Notes: a model not told the origin generated them from the letters alone. 64,000 nucleotides of DNA from Fusobacterium sp. (GCF_032477075.1 NZ_JAWDXO010000001.1:62001-126000), one strand, 5' to 3'. Shown: positions 43,406 through 52,497, counted from the stretch's first letter. A program made the numbers and translations.

Positions 43406-44044
43406 ATGGAGAATAAAAAAAGTAATTTTCTATTAGCTGATATGTCATTTCCAATATTAGTAGGAATGGCATGTGCAGCAATATTTGCAGGAACTCATAT
43501 GTATGTAGTACATAAAGTTGGAGCCTTTAATGAAATATTTGTAGTAAAAATGCTTGATCAAGGACTTAATGGTGGAGATTATGCAGCAGCAGCAGGATTT
43601 GCAGCGGGATTTCTTATTGCAAGAGTACTAGAAGGACCTTTAGTAGGATTGCTTGATATAGGGGGATCTTTAATGACTGGAGTTGGAGTCGGGATACCAG
43701 CATTATTCTTGGCTTCTGGAATAGAAAGTCCTGTAAAAAGTTTTCCTTTGGCTTTAATAGTGGGAGGGGCTATTGGTATTACTATTGGATTTATTATAAT
43801 CGCTATAAGAAAAGCTATGCCAGATGGTATGTCAGCTGGAGGTACGGGAATAATGATGGGAGCTGGGAATGCTACTGGAAGATTTCTTGGTCCATTAATC
43901 ATATTGTCTGCTATTCAATACAATATTCCAGCAGGAGTAGGATCATTTTTAGGAGCAGCTCTTTTTTATAAATTTGATAGACATATAGCAGGTGGAGCAA
44001 TAATTGGAGCTATGCTTATTGGAGGATTAGCTTTACTTTTCTAA
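43406..44044 (+). CDS. DUF4310 family membrane protein
   Basis: A 212-residue polytopic membrane protein with about six hydrophobic, Gly/Ala-rich segments (AAAAGFAAGFLIARVLEGPLVGLLDIGGS; GGTGIMMGAGNATGRFLGPL; HIAGGAIIGAML). It is co-encoded with DUF4311 and ends 23 bases before the ammonia-lyase gene. Probably the second half of an unassigned carrier. No motif of a classical PTS EIIC/EIID was recognised. Confidence 0.82.
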   Translation: MENKKSNFLLADMSFPILVGMACAAIFAGTHMYVVHKVGAFNEIFVVKMLDQGLNGGDYAAAAGFAAGFLIARVLEGPLVGLLDIGGSLMTGVGVGIPALFLASGIESPVKSFPLALIVGGAIGITIGFIIIAIRKAMPDGMSAGGTGIMMGAGNATGRFLGPLIILSAIQYNIPAGVGSFLGAALFYKFDRHIAGGAIIGAMLIGGLALLF

Positions 44045-44067
44045 AATAATATGGAGATGAAAAAGTT

Positions 44068-45171
44068 ATGAATATATATGAGAAAATAGGGTTAAAAAGA
44101 GTTATCAATGGGAGTGGAAAGATGACTGCTTTAGGAGTATCTAAAATAAGTGATACTGTAGCTGAAACTATGAAAGAAGCAGGACAGAATTTTGTAGTCA
44201 TAGATGACTTAATGGATAGAGTGGGAGAGATGATATCTGAAGTTACAGGAGGAGAAGATACTTGTGTTACATCTAGTGCTTCAGCAGCCATTGCTCTTTC
44301 AGTAGCTGGATTAATAACAGGAAAAAGTCTTACTCTGATAGAAAAACTTCCATATACAACTGGATTGAAAAATAAGGTTGTTCTTCAAAAAGGACATGCT
44401 GTAAACTATGGAGCTCCAATTACTACCATGATAAGATTAGGCGGAGGAGTTCCAATAGAAGTGGGATGCAGTAATGAAGTAAAATATGAGCATGTAGAAG
44501 AAGCAATAGATGAAAATACAGTAGCACTTCTATATGTGAAATCTCACCATGCAGTACAAAAAGGTATGCTTTCTATAGAAGAAATGTCAGAAATAGCTAA
44601 AAAGTATCATCTTCCTTTGATAATAGATGCAGCAGCTGAAGAAGATATACACAAATATCTTAAATTAGGTGGAGATTTAGTAATATATTCTGGAGCTAAA
44701 GCTTTGTGTGGTCCAGCTTCTGGATTTGTTACAGGGAAAAAAGAGTATATAGATGCAATAAAGTTACAGTATAAAGGTATTGGAAGAGCTATGAAAATAG
44801 GCAAAGTGTGTATGATGGGTCTGATGAAAGCTGTAGAAGAATACTCAAAAAGAGATGAAAAAGCAGTAGTAGATGAACAAATGAGATTAGCAAAGCTTTT
44901 GATAAGAGAATTAAAAGATGAACCAAAAGTAGAAACAGCCATAGTACAAGATGAAGCTGGAAGAGAAATTTATAGAGTTCAAATAAAGCTTAATGAAAAG
45001 CTCACTGATATGTCAGGAAAAGACTTTATGAAACATCTGAGAGAAGGAGAAGCAGAAATTCATGTAAGAAAACATTATGCTAATCTTGGAATAGTAAATG
45101 TAGATATGAGGGCTCTTACTGAAAGCGATATCAAATTTATAGGAAAAAGAGTAAAAGAGATTTTAAAATAA
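44068..45171 (+). CDS. DgaE-like PLP-dependent ammonia-lyase (SelA-like fold)
   Basis: A 367-residue fold-type I PLP enzyme of the SelA-like branch. The PLP lysine is Lys211 in VIYSGAKALCGPASGF. An upstream Asp in LPLIIDAAAEED would contact the pyridinium nitrogen, and TCVTSSASAAIALSVAG starts the cofactor pocket. The Salmonella relative DgaE converts D-glucosaminate 6-phosphate to 2-keto-3-deoxygluconate 6-phosphate and ammonia. The directly following aldolase gene matches that pathway. The real substrate may be a different amino-sugar acid phosphate. Confidence 0.86.
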   Translation: MNIYEKIGLKRVINGSGKMTALGVSKISDTVAETMKEAGQNFVVIDDLMDRVGEMISEVTGGEDTCVTSSASAAIALSVAGLITGKSLTLIEKLPYTTGLKNKVVLQKGHAVNYGAPITTMIRLGGGVPIEVGCSNEVKYEHVEEAIDENTVALLYVKSHHAVQKGMLSIEEMSEIAKKYHLPLIIDAAAEEDIHKYLKLGGDLVIYSGAKALCGPASGFVTGKKEYIDAIKLQYKGIGRAMKIGKVCMMGLMKAVEEYSKRDEKAVVDEQMRLAKLLIRELKDEPKVETAIVQDEAGREIYRVQIKLNEKLTDMSGKDFMKHLREGEAEIHVRKHYANLGIVNVDMRALTESDIKFIGKRVKEILK

Positions 45172-45184
45172 TCAGGAGGAACAA

Positions 45185-45934
45185 ATGCAGACAAAAATCA
45201 GATTTTATAAAGATAGAGTAGCAGTAAATTTTCTAGCAAAAGATAAAAAAAATGGAGCAGATGTATTCAATGCAATAGATGGATATACAGCTATAGGGGT
45301 TTTATCAAAGCAGTTTGATACAGTAGAAGAAGGAATTGAATACGTAAAAGATTATATGAAAGATGTACCAATAGTTTCAGTAGGACTTGGGGCAGGGGAT
45401 CCAGCACAATTTCAAAAAGCAGCTTTAATAGCAGCAGCAACTGATCCAGGGCATGTAAATCAGGTATTTACAGGAGCAGCATATGCAGCAGGAGCATTAA
45501 AAGCACTGAAAGCAGAAAATACAGCAGTAAATGTATTGATGAGTCCAACTGGAATAGTAGGAAAAGTAAAAATTTCAACTGGAGAATTGAGTTCAAAAGA
45601 GGAACCAGCAATAATAGATGTAGATATAGCAATGGCAATGGTATTAGATATGAGAGCTCAAGGAATAAAATATTTTCCAATGGGTGGATTAAAATCAAAA
45701 GATGAGTTAAAAGCAGTGGCAGAAGCTTGTGCAAGACATGGAGTTCCAATGATGGAACCATCAGGTGGAGTAGATTTAAGTAACTTTAAAGAAATTACGA
45801 AAATATGTCTAGATGCAGGAGTAGAAAAAGTAATGCCACATATTTATGGAGCAGTAATAGATAAAGAAAGCGGGAATACAAAAATAGAAGATGTAAAAGC
45901 AGTGTATCAAATGGTTAAGGAACTTTTAGATTAA
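45185..45934 (+). CDS. DgaF-like 2-dehydro-3-deoxy-phosphogluconate aldolase
   Basis: A 249-residue aldolase of the KDGP family linked to DgaE. It would cleave 2-keto-3-deoxygluconate 6-phosphate to pyruvate and glyceraldehyde 3-phosphate. Typical stretches are VSVGLGAGDPAQFQKAALIAAATDPGHVNQVFTG, MSPTGIVGKVKISTG, KYFPMGGLKSKDEL (probable catalytic Lys region) and PMMEPSGGVDL. An AGGAGG precedes ATG 45185. It lies 14 bases after the lyase gene and 1 base before the HAD gene. Confidence 0.87.
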   Translation: MQTKIRFYKDRVAVNFLAKDKKNGADVFNAIDGYTAIGVLSKQFDTVEEGIEYVKDYMKDVPIVSVGLGAGDPAQFQKAALIAAATDPGHVNQVFTGAAYAAGALKALKAENTAVNVLMSPTGIVGKVKISTGELSSKEEPAIIDVDIAMAMVLDMRAQGIKYFPMGGLKSKDELKAVAEACARHGVPMMEPSGGVDLSNFKEITKICLDAGVEKVMPHIYGAVIDKESGNTKIEDVKAVYQMVKELLD

Positions 45935-45935
45935 T

Positions 45936-46592
45936 ATGAAAGAGATAAAATTAGTAATCTTTGATATGGATGGACTACTTCTGGATACAGAAAGACTTTC
46001 AAATATTGCCTGGATAGAAGCTGGGAAAAATATGGGAATAGAGATTACCTATAATATTCTGAGAAGAATAAAAGGTGGTAATCTTAAAAATGCAATCAGT
46101 GTACTGATGGACTTTTTAGAAGAAGAAGAATGTAAAAAACTTATTGAAGAAAAGAACAGAATACAGGTAAGAGTTATTGAAGAAGAAGGGATAAGGTTAA
46201 AAAAGGGAGTATTAGAATTATTGGCTTTTTTAAAGGAAAAGAAAATGAAAATAGCAGTAGCAACATCTACAGGAAAAGAAACTGCAACAAGAGAATTACA
46301 AGACACAGGAATATATAAATATTTTGATGAATTTGTTTTTGGAGATGAAGTGAAGAATGGAAAACCAAATCCAGAAATATTTCTTGCAGCATGTAAAAAA
46401 TTTGATATTTCTGTGGAGAATGCCATAGTTCTTGAAGATTCTGTATTAGGATTGAAAGCGGCTGTTTCAGGAGGAATAAAATGTATAGTGGTAGAAGATA
46501 CTGTACAGCTTACTGAAAAGGAAAACAGACTGCCATATAAAAAGTATGAAAGTCTGTTGGAAGTGAAAAATTTCTTTAAAGAAGTAATATAA
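45936..46592 (+). CDS. HAD-superfamily sugar-phosphate phosphatase/mutase
   Basis: A 218-residue HAD hydrolase of the beta-phosphoglucomutase-like group. Motif I is FDMDGLLLDTE, motif II VATSTG, motif III the Lys in GDEVKNGKPNPEIF and motif IV VLEDSVLGLKAA. A helical cap follows motif I. It starts one base after the aldolase gene, so it is translationally coupled and probably removes phosphate from a pathway or overflow intermediate. A terminator follows, closing the operon. Confidence 0.87.
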   Translation: MKEIKLVIFDMDGLLLDTERLSNIAWIEAGKNMGIEITYNILRRIKGGNLKNAISVLMDFLEEEECKKLIEEKNRIQVRVIEEEGIRLKKGVLELLAFLKEKKMKIAVATSTGKETATRELQDTGIYKYFDEFVFGDEVKNGKPNPEIFLAACKKFDISVENAIVLEDSVLGLKAAVSGGIKCIVVEDTVQLTEKENRLPYKKYESLLEVKNFFKEVI

Positions 46593-46604
46593 ATGGGGAA
46601 AGAA

Positions 46605-46650
46605 AAAGAGAAGCAGTTGATTTTAATATCAACTGCTTTCTTTAGTTTTG
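46605..46650 (+). terminator. Terminator of the SFCGS/Dga-like operon
   Basis: AAGCAGTTGA (46611-46620) pairs perfectly with TCAACTGCTT (46629-46638), followed by TCTTTAGTTTTG. Confidence 0.85.
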
Positions 46651-46705
46651 TTTTAATGATAAAATATAGTTTTGAATAGAATTTAAGAAAAATTAATAAA
46701 ATTTA

Positions 46706-46719
46706 TGGTATAATATATC
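46706..46719 (+). promoter_or_regulatory. Extended -10 promoter for dnaE
   Basis: TGGTATAATATATC with TATAAT at 46709-46714, about 45 bases before the ATG. No good -35 was found. Confidence 0.65.
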
Positions 46720-46760
46720 ATTAAGGAAAAATAAACTCTAAAAAAGGAGGAGATATTTTT

Positions 46761-49700
46761 ATGATAAAAAACTTTGTTCATCTTCATCTTCATACTGAGT
46801 ACAGCCTCCTTGATGGAGTAGGAAAAATAGATGATTATTTAGATAGAGCAAAAGTGCTTGGAATGCATGCAGTAGGGATAACAGATCATGGAAATCTTTT
46901 TGGAGTGCTGGAATTTTACAAAAAAGCAATAAAAAAAGGAATAAAACCAGTAATTGGTCTAGAAGCATATGTATCTGAATTTTCTATGCTTGAAAAAGAA
47001 GGAAGAATATTTCATCTGGTACTTCTTGCTGAAAATAATAAAGGATATCAAAATCTTCTTAAAATAAGTTCAGAAAGTTATATTAAAGGTTTTTATTATA
47101 AACCAAGAATTGACAAAGAATTTTTAAAGACTCATAGTGAAGGGATAATAGCTCTTTCAGCTTGTATGCAGGGAGAAATTCCAAGAAGAATTCTGGATAA
47201 TGAGAGTGAAGAAAAAGTAGATGAAACAGTAAATGAATACATAGATATTTTTGGAAAAGATAATTTTTATATAGAAGTACAAGCAAATGGAGTAAAGGGA
47301 CAGACAGCTCTTAATGAAAGACTCTATGATCTAGCTCAGAAACACCATTTAAAAATGGCAGCAACAAATGATACTCACTATGTAAATGAAGGGGAACATA
47401 CTCTTCAAGATATTCTAATATGTGTTCAAACAGGAGCAAAAGTATCTGATGAAAAAAGAATGAGAATAGAAACAGATGAGCTTTTTCTTAAAAGCAGAGA
47501 ACAAATAATAGATGGATTAGGAGCAAAATATCTGGAAGCGGTAAATAATACTTCCAAAATAGCTGAAAGGTGTAATGTAGATATAGAGTTTGGAAAGTTT
47601 AAATTTCCAAATTATAAAATACCATCTTGTGTAAAAACAATAGAAGAATTTTTGAAAAAGCTTGTATACTTTGGTCTTTCTAAAAGGTATCCTCGTGGAT
47701 TGACAATATCAGTTTTAGAAAGAGCAGAATATGAATTATCAGTTATAGAAAAAATGGGATATGCTGCATATTTTGTAGTTGTATGGGATTTTATAGATTA
47801 TGCAAAAAGAAATAGAATTCCAATAGGACCAGGAAGAGGATCAGCTGCTGGAAGTCTTATAGCCTATGCTCTTGGAATAACAGAACTTGATCCATTAAAT
47901 TATAACCTTATCTTTGAAAGATTTTTAAATCCTGAAAGAATATCTATGCCAGATATAGATATAGATATTTGTCAAGAAAGAAGACAGGAAGTAATAGAAT
48001 ATGTTATCAGAAAATATGGAGAAGATAAAGTAGCCCAAATTATAACTTTTGGAACGATGAAAGCAAGAGCAGCAATAAGAGATGTGGGAAGGGTTATGGA
48101 TACACCTCTTTCTAAGATAGACAGTGTTGCTAAATTAGTTCCATTTAATGCAACTATACAACAGACACTTAATAATGTAGAAGAATTTAAAAATCTATAT
48201 CTTAATGACCCAGAGATACAAAAAGTAATAGATATATCTGCAAGATTGGAAAATAAAGTGAGACACGCTTCTGTTCATGCTGCTGGAATAGTTATAACAA
48301 AAGATCCTTTGACAGATACAGTTCCATTATATAGTGATAATAAAAATAAAGTAGTATCTACACAATATCAGATGAAAGAACTGGAAGATCTTGGATTACT
48401 GAAAATGGATTTTCTTGGACTTAGAAATCTTACTAATCTGCAAAGAACAATAGATTATATAAAAGAAGATTTAGGAGAAGATATAGCACTATCAGATATA
48501 CCTCTTAATTCTAAAAAGGTATATGAAATGCTTTCTAGGGGAGATACATCTGGAGTCTTTCAGTTGGAATCCCAAGGAATAAGAAAAATATTACTAAAAT
48601 TAAAACCAGATAGGTTTGAAGATATAATAGCTCTTCTGGCTTTATACAGACCAGGACCTTTAGGTTCAGGAATGGTAGATGATTTTATAGATGGAAAGAA
48701 TGGAGCATCAGAAATAAAATATCCTCATCCTTCTCTTGAACTTACTTTGAAAGAAACTTATGGGGTAATACTTTATCAAGAACAGGTAATGAAAATAGCT
48801 AATATAATGGCAAATTATTCTCTGGGAGAAGCAGATTTGTTAAGAAGAGCTATGGGTAAAAAAAATATCCAGATAATGGAGGAAAATAGAGAAAAATTTG
48901 TAGAAAGATCTATAGCAAATGGATATACAAAAGAAAAAGCAATAGAGATGTTTGAATTGATAGATAAGTTTGCGGGATATGGATTTAATAAGTCTCATTC
49001 GGCAGCATATGCTCTTATAGCTTATTGGACAGCATACTTTAAAGCTTATTATATGAAACATTACTATGCCTCTCTTATGACTTCAGAAATGAGTCATGTG
49101 GAAGACATAGCTTTTTATATGGAAGATGCTAGAGCTCACAATTTAAAATTACATTTACCAGATATAAATAGGGCAAGTCCAAAATTCATAGTGGATAAAG
49201 AAGGAATAATCTTTTCTCTTGCAGCTATAAAGAATGTAGGAGAAGGTGTATCAGGAAAAATATTAGAAGAATATAATGAAAATGGAGAATATAAAAACTT
49301 TGAGGATTTTGTAGTTCGTACAAGAAAACATGGTTTAAATAAAAAAGCATTAGAATCTCTTATACTAGCAGGGGCATTAGATGCTCTTCCAGGAAATAGA
49401 AGGCAGAAATTTGAATCAGTGGATAAAATATTAGACTATGCAGCAAGAAAGATAAAAGAAGATGAAATACAGCAAATGAATCTTTTTGGAGAGGCTAAAT
49501 CTTCCCTTGGTGTTTTTACTCTTCCACAAGTGCCAGAATATTCTTTAGAAGAATTACTAGCAAGGGAAAAGGAATATCTTGGATTCTATTTCAGTGCCCA
49601 CCCATTAGATAATTATAGAAGACTAATAGAAGTTTATAGACTTTCTAAAATATCAGAACTGAAAGAGGAAAAATCTGTACAGATTTTCAGAACATGTGGT

Positions 49701-50177
49701 ATACTTAGAGAGATTAAAAAAATAGTTACAAAAAAAACTGGACAAATTATGTGTTTGTTTGAATTAGAGGATTATTATGATAAAATAAATTGTGTAATTT
49801 TTCCTAGAGATTATACAGAAAATGCTCATATGTTTATAGAAGGGAAAATTGTATATATTGAAGGAACTGTACAGACAGATTATTTCAAAGGAGAAGAAAC
49901 TAAAAAACTAATTGTAAAAAACATAAAATTTTTGGATGATATAGTGAGAGACAAGAAATTTACTGCCTATATACTTTTAAAAGAAGAAGATAAAGATAAA
50001 TTCAGCAGATTGAAAAAGATAATTCTCTCTTATCCTGGAGATACAAAGCTAAATTTTGCAATAAAAACAAAAACAGTTAAAGAAATAAGAGCTACTAAAT
50101 ATAAGATAGCTCCATCAAGATTGTTTATAGATGAAATCATAGATTTGATCGGAATTGATAAGCTTACTATAAAATAA
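46761..50177 (+). CDS. dnaE: DNA polymerase III alpha subunit
   Basis: A 1,138-residue replicative polymerase of the DnaE type. The N-terminal PHP domain begins FVHLHLHTEYSLLDG. The palm contains GPGRGSAAGSLIAYALGI and the catalytic aspartates in PDIDID (about 397-402). YRPGPLGSGM, ILYQEQVM and a NKSHSAAYALIAYWTAYFKA helix-hairpin-helix lead-in follow, with an OB-fold near 960-1050 (FRTCGILREIKKIVTKKTG). The start follows AGGAGGAG. It appears complete; it is distinct from PolC, which has an inserted exonuclease domain. Confidence 0.96.
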   Translation: MIKNFVHLHLHTEYSLLDGVGKIDDYLDRAKVLGMHAVGITDHGNLFGVLEFYKKAIKKGIKPVIGLEAYVSEFSMLEKEGRIFHLVLLAENNKGYQNLLKISSESYIKGFYYKPRIDKEFLKTHSEGIIALSACMQGEIPRRILDNESEEKVDETVNEYIDIFGKDNFYIEVQANGVKGQTALNERLYDLAQKHHLKMAATNDTHYVNEGEHTLQDILICVQTGAKVSDEKRMRIETDELFLKSREQIIDGLGAKYLEAVNNTSKIAERCNVDIEFGKFKFPNYKIPSCVKTIEEFLKKLVYFGLSKRYPRGLTISVLERAEYELSVIEKMGYAAYFVVVWDFIDYAKRNRIPIGPGRGSAAGSLIAYALGITELDPLNYNLIFERFLNPERISMPDIDIDICQERRQEVIEYVIRKYGEDKVAQIITFGTMKARAAIRDVGRVMDTPLSKIDSVAKLVPFNATIQQTLNNVEEFKNLYLNDPEIQKVIDISARLENKVRHASVHAAGIVITKDPLTDTVPLYSDNKNKVVSTQYQMKELEDLGLLKMDFLGLRNLTNLQRTIDYIKEDLGEDIALSDIPLNSKKVYEMLSRGDTSGVFQLESQGIRKILLKLKPDRFEDIIALLALYRPGPLGSGMVDDFIDGKNGASEIKYPHPSLELTLKETYGVILYQEQVMKIANIMANYSLGEADLLRRAMGKKNIQIMEENREKFVERSIANGYTKEKAIEMFELIDKFAGYGFNKSHSAAYALIAYWTAYFKAYYMKHYYASLMTSEMSHVEDIAFYMEDARAHNLKLHLPDINRASPKFIVDKEGIIFSLAAIKNVGEGVSGKILEEYNENGEYKNFEDFVVRTRKHGLNKKALESLILAGALDALPGNRRQKFESVDKILDYAARKIKEDEIQQMNLFGEAKSSLGVFTLPQVPEYSLEELLAREKEYLGFYFSAHPLDNYRRLIEVYRLSKISELKEEKSVQIFRTCGILREIKKIVTKKTGQIMCLFELEDYYDKINCVIFPRDYTENAHMFIEGKIVYIEGTVQTDYFKGEETKKLIVKNIKFLDDIVRDKKFTAYILLKEEDKDKFSRLKKIILSYPGDTKLNFAIKTKTVKEIRATKYKIAPSRLFIDEIIDLIGIDKLTIK

Positions 50178-50192
50178 CATATGTAATTTTTA

Positions 50193-50221
50193 TTGAAATA
50201 AAAGTCTTGTAGTGGTAAAAT
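50193..50221 (+). promoter_or_regulatory. Promoter for accBC
   Basis: TTGAAA (50193-50198) and TAAAAT (50216-50221) with a 17-base spacer and TGG extended -10. Confidence 0.65.
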
Positions 50222-50243
50222 ATAAAAAAATAAGGAGGTTTTT

Positions 50244-50657
50244 ATGAGGGGAGATATAAAGGCAGTTGAAGAATTAATGAAAGTTCTGCATGAGCAGAAG
50301 CTTACAGAGATATCATATGAGGATTCTAATTTTAAGGTTACAATTAAAGGACCCCTTACTGCAGCAGTAAAAAAAGAAATAGTAAAAGAAAGTAAAGTTA
50401 TAGAAAATAAAGAAACAGTAAATTCTAAAGAGGTACTGTCTGATCATATAGGAAGATATTTTTATATGAAAAAGAATGGAGAGCCTGTAATAGAAGTGGG
50501 GCAGAAAATAAAGACTGGACAGGAAATTGGATATATTTCAACAGTTGGAGTGAATACTACTATTACTTCTAGTTATTCTGGAATTATAGAGGAAATATAT
50601 ATTGAAAATGGTAATCCAGTAGATTATGGAAGACCACTATTAAAGATCAAAATTTAA
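50244..50657 (+). CDS. accB: AccB-like biotin carboxyl carrier protein lacking the biotinyl lysine
   Basis: A 137-residue homologue of the biotin carboxyl carrier subunit of acetyl-CoA carboxylase. Residues 1-40 resemble the AccB N-terminal helix (DIKAVEELMKVLHEQKLTEISYED), and 65-137 are the biotinyl domain (EVGQKIKTGQEIGYIS, then SGIIEEIYIENGNPVDYGRPLLKIKI). Where families have E-A-M-K-M-M-N, this protein has S-T-V-G-V-N-T (99-105), so Gly102 replaces the biotinylated Lys. The rest of the fold is intact and in frame. It lies 39 bases before accC. It may be a structural or regulatory subunit, with a true carrier encoded elsewhere. Confidence 0.85.
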   Translation: MRGDIKAVEELMKVLHEQKLTEISYEDSNFKVTIKGPLTAAVKKEIVKESKVIENKETVNSKEVLSDHIGRYFYMKKNGEPVIEVGQKIKTGQEIGYISTVGVNTTITSSYSGIIEEIYIENGNPVDYGRPLLKIKI

Positions 50658-50696
50658 TAATCTGAAATGATTTAGATTACCAGGAGGAAAGAAAAT

Positions 50697-52049
50697 ATGT
50701 TTAAAAAAATACTTATTGCTAATAGAGGAGAGATAGCAGTCAGGATAATAAGGGCAGCAAAAGAATTAGGAATAAAAACAGTTGCTGTATATTCAGAAGC
50801 TGATAAGGAAAGTCTTCATGTAATTCTTGCAGACGAAGCTGTCTGTATAGGAGGAATTTCAAGCTCAGAATCTTATTTGAAGATACCTAATATAATAGCA
50901 GCAGCAGAGATTACAGGTGCAGATGCTATTCATCCAGGTTATGGATTTCTTTCCGAAAATGCGAGATTTGGAAAGATTTGTGAAATGCACAATATAGCTT
51001 TTATTGGACCTAGACCTGAATGTATAATAAAAATGGGAGATAAGGCTACTGCCAGAGCTACTGCTATAGAAAATGGAGTTCCAGTAACTAATGGAACTGG
51101 AATAATTAAAAGTATTGCAGAAGCTAAAAAAGAAGTAAATGAGAGGATAACATACCCTGTAATGATTAAAGCCACTGCTGGTGGTGGAGGAAAAGGGATG
51201 AGAATTGCCAGAAATGATGAAGAATTAGCTGCAAATATAGTAGCTGCTCAAAATGAAGCAGAATCAGCATTTGGCAATCCAGATGTATATATAGAAAAGT
51301 TTGTAGAAGATCCTAGACATATAGAAATCCAGATAATGGGAGATAAACATGGAAATGTTATCTATCTGGGAGAGAGAGATTGTTCTATCCAAAGAAGACA
51401 TCAGAAGCTGATAGAAGAGGCTCCATCATTTTCTTTGCCTTATGGTATCAGAAAAGCTATGGGAGAGGCAGCTGTAACTCTTGCTAAGGCCATAAATTAT
51501 GATTCAGCAGGAACTTTAGAATTTCTTGTTGATAAAAATAATGATTTCTTTTTTATGGAAATGAATACAAGAGTACAAGTAGAACATACTGTAACTGAAA
51601 TGGTAACAGGTGTTGACATTATAAAGCTTCAAATAAAAGTAGCAGCAGGAGAAAAGTTAAATATAGCCCAAGATGATGTTATATTATATGGACATGCTAT
51701 TGAATGCAGAATTAATGCAGAAGATTCTGAAAATGATTTTCTACCATCACCAGGAGTGCTTACAAAATATATTGTTCCTGGAGGAAATGGGATAAGAGTG
51801 GATTCACATTCATATCAAGGCTATGAAATCAGTCCTTATTATGACTCAATGATAGGTAAATTAATCGCTTTTGGAATAAATAGAGAAGAAGCCATTGCAA
51901 AAATGAAAAGAGCATTGAGTGAGTATATAATTGAAGGAATAGATACAACTATTCCATTTCATTTAGAAGTTTTCAATAATGAATTATACCTTGAAGGAAA
52001 AACTTCAACTAACTTTATAGAAGAAAATTTTTCTAAAAAAAATAATTAA
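50697..52049 (+). CDS. accC: Biotin carboxylase subunit of acetyl-CoA carboxylase
   Basis: A 450-residue ATP-grasp enzyme that carboxylates protein-bound biotin with bicarbonate and ATP for fatty-acid synthesis. FKKILIANRGEIAVRIIRAAKELGI opens the N-terminal domain. KATAGGGGKGMRIA is the ATP glycine loop, HIEIQIMGDKHGNVIYLGERDCSIQRRHQKLIEE follows, and EMNTRVQVEHTVTE holds catalytic residues. Length matches AccC. The start follows AGGAGG. It looks fully active, in contrast to the upstream AccB-like protein. Confidence 0.96.
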   Translation: MFKKILIANRGEIAVRIIRAAKELGIKTVAVYSEADKESLHVILADEAVCIGGISSSESYLKIPNIIAAAEITGADAIHPGYGFLSENARFGKICEMHNIAFIGPRPECIIKMGDKATARATAIENGVPVTNGTGIIKSIAEAKKEVNERITYPVMIKATAGGGGKGMRIARNDEELAANIVAAQNEAESAFGNPDVYIEKFVEDPRHIEIQIMGDKHGNVIYLGERDCSIQRRHQKLIEEAPSFSLPYGIRKAMGEAAVTLAKAINYDSAGTLEFLVDKNNDFFFMEMNTRVQVEHTVTEMVTGVDIIKLQIKVAAGEKLNIAQDDVILYGHAIECRINAEDSENDFLPSPGVLTKYIVPGGNGIRVDSHSYQGYEISPYYDSMIGKLIAFGINREEAIAKMKRALSEYIIEGIDTTIPFHLEVFNNELYLEGKTSTNFIEENFSKKNN

Positions 52050-52075
52050 ATATAGTTTTTTTTAACAAAATTAGA

Positions 52076-52081
52076 TATAAT
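52076..52081 (+). promoter_or_regulatory. Possible -10 before asp23
   Basis: TATAAT 31 bases before the asp23 start. No convincing -35; read-through from accC is equally likely. Confidence 0.35.
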
Positions 52082-52111
52082 AATGGTACATAGTACATGG
52101 AGGTGTTTTTA

Positions 52112-52492
52112 ATGAATGAATTAGGAAATATAAGAATAGCTGATGATGTAGTGAAAACAATAGCTGCAAAAGCTGCAGGAGATGTAGAAGGTATCTATAA
52201 ACTTGCTGGTGGAGTAGTAGATGAAGTTAGCAAAATGTTAGGAAAGAAAAGACCAACTAATGGAGTAAAAGTAGAAGTAGGAGAAAAAGAGTGCAGCATC
52301 GAAGTATTTGTAATCGTAGAATTTGGATATCCAATTTCAGAAGTAGCTCATGAAGTTCAAAAGGCTGTATTAAAAGCAGTATCTGAATTAAGTGGACTAA
52401 AAGTTGTTGAAGTAAATGTATATGTTCAAGATGTAAAAATCAGAACAGAAGAAACTTCTGAAGAAGAGGAAGAGACAGAAGAAGGATTATAA
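52112..52492 (+). CDS. Asp23/Gls24 family protein (YqhY-like)
   Basis: A 126-residue small cytosolic protein of the alkaline-shock Asp23 family. NIRIADDVVKTIAAKAAGDVEGIYKLAGG and VIVEFGYPISEVAHEVQKAVLKAVSELSGLKVVEVNVYVQDVK are diagnostic, with an acidic tail. ATG 52112 is used because GGAGGTG lies nine bases upstream; ATG 52097 overlaps that site. In Bacillus subtilis the homologue YqhY is encoded with accBC and influences acetyl-CoA carboxylase; here the same linkage is kept. Its membrane anchor follows. Confidence 0.9.
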   Translation: MNELGNIRIADDVVKTIAAKAAGDVEGIYKLAGGVVDEVSKMLGKKRPTNGVKVEVGEKECSIEVFVIVEFGYPISEVAHEVQKAVLKAVSELSGLKVVEVNVYVQDVKIRTEETSEEEEETEEGL

Positions 52493-52497
52493 TATAA

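Noticed and set aside
43579..43902. 107-codon minus-strand frame within the DUF4310 gene
   Set aside because: Pro/Ile/Ala-rich mirror of the Gly/Ala-rich membrane gene; no start signal.
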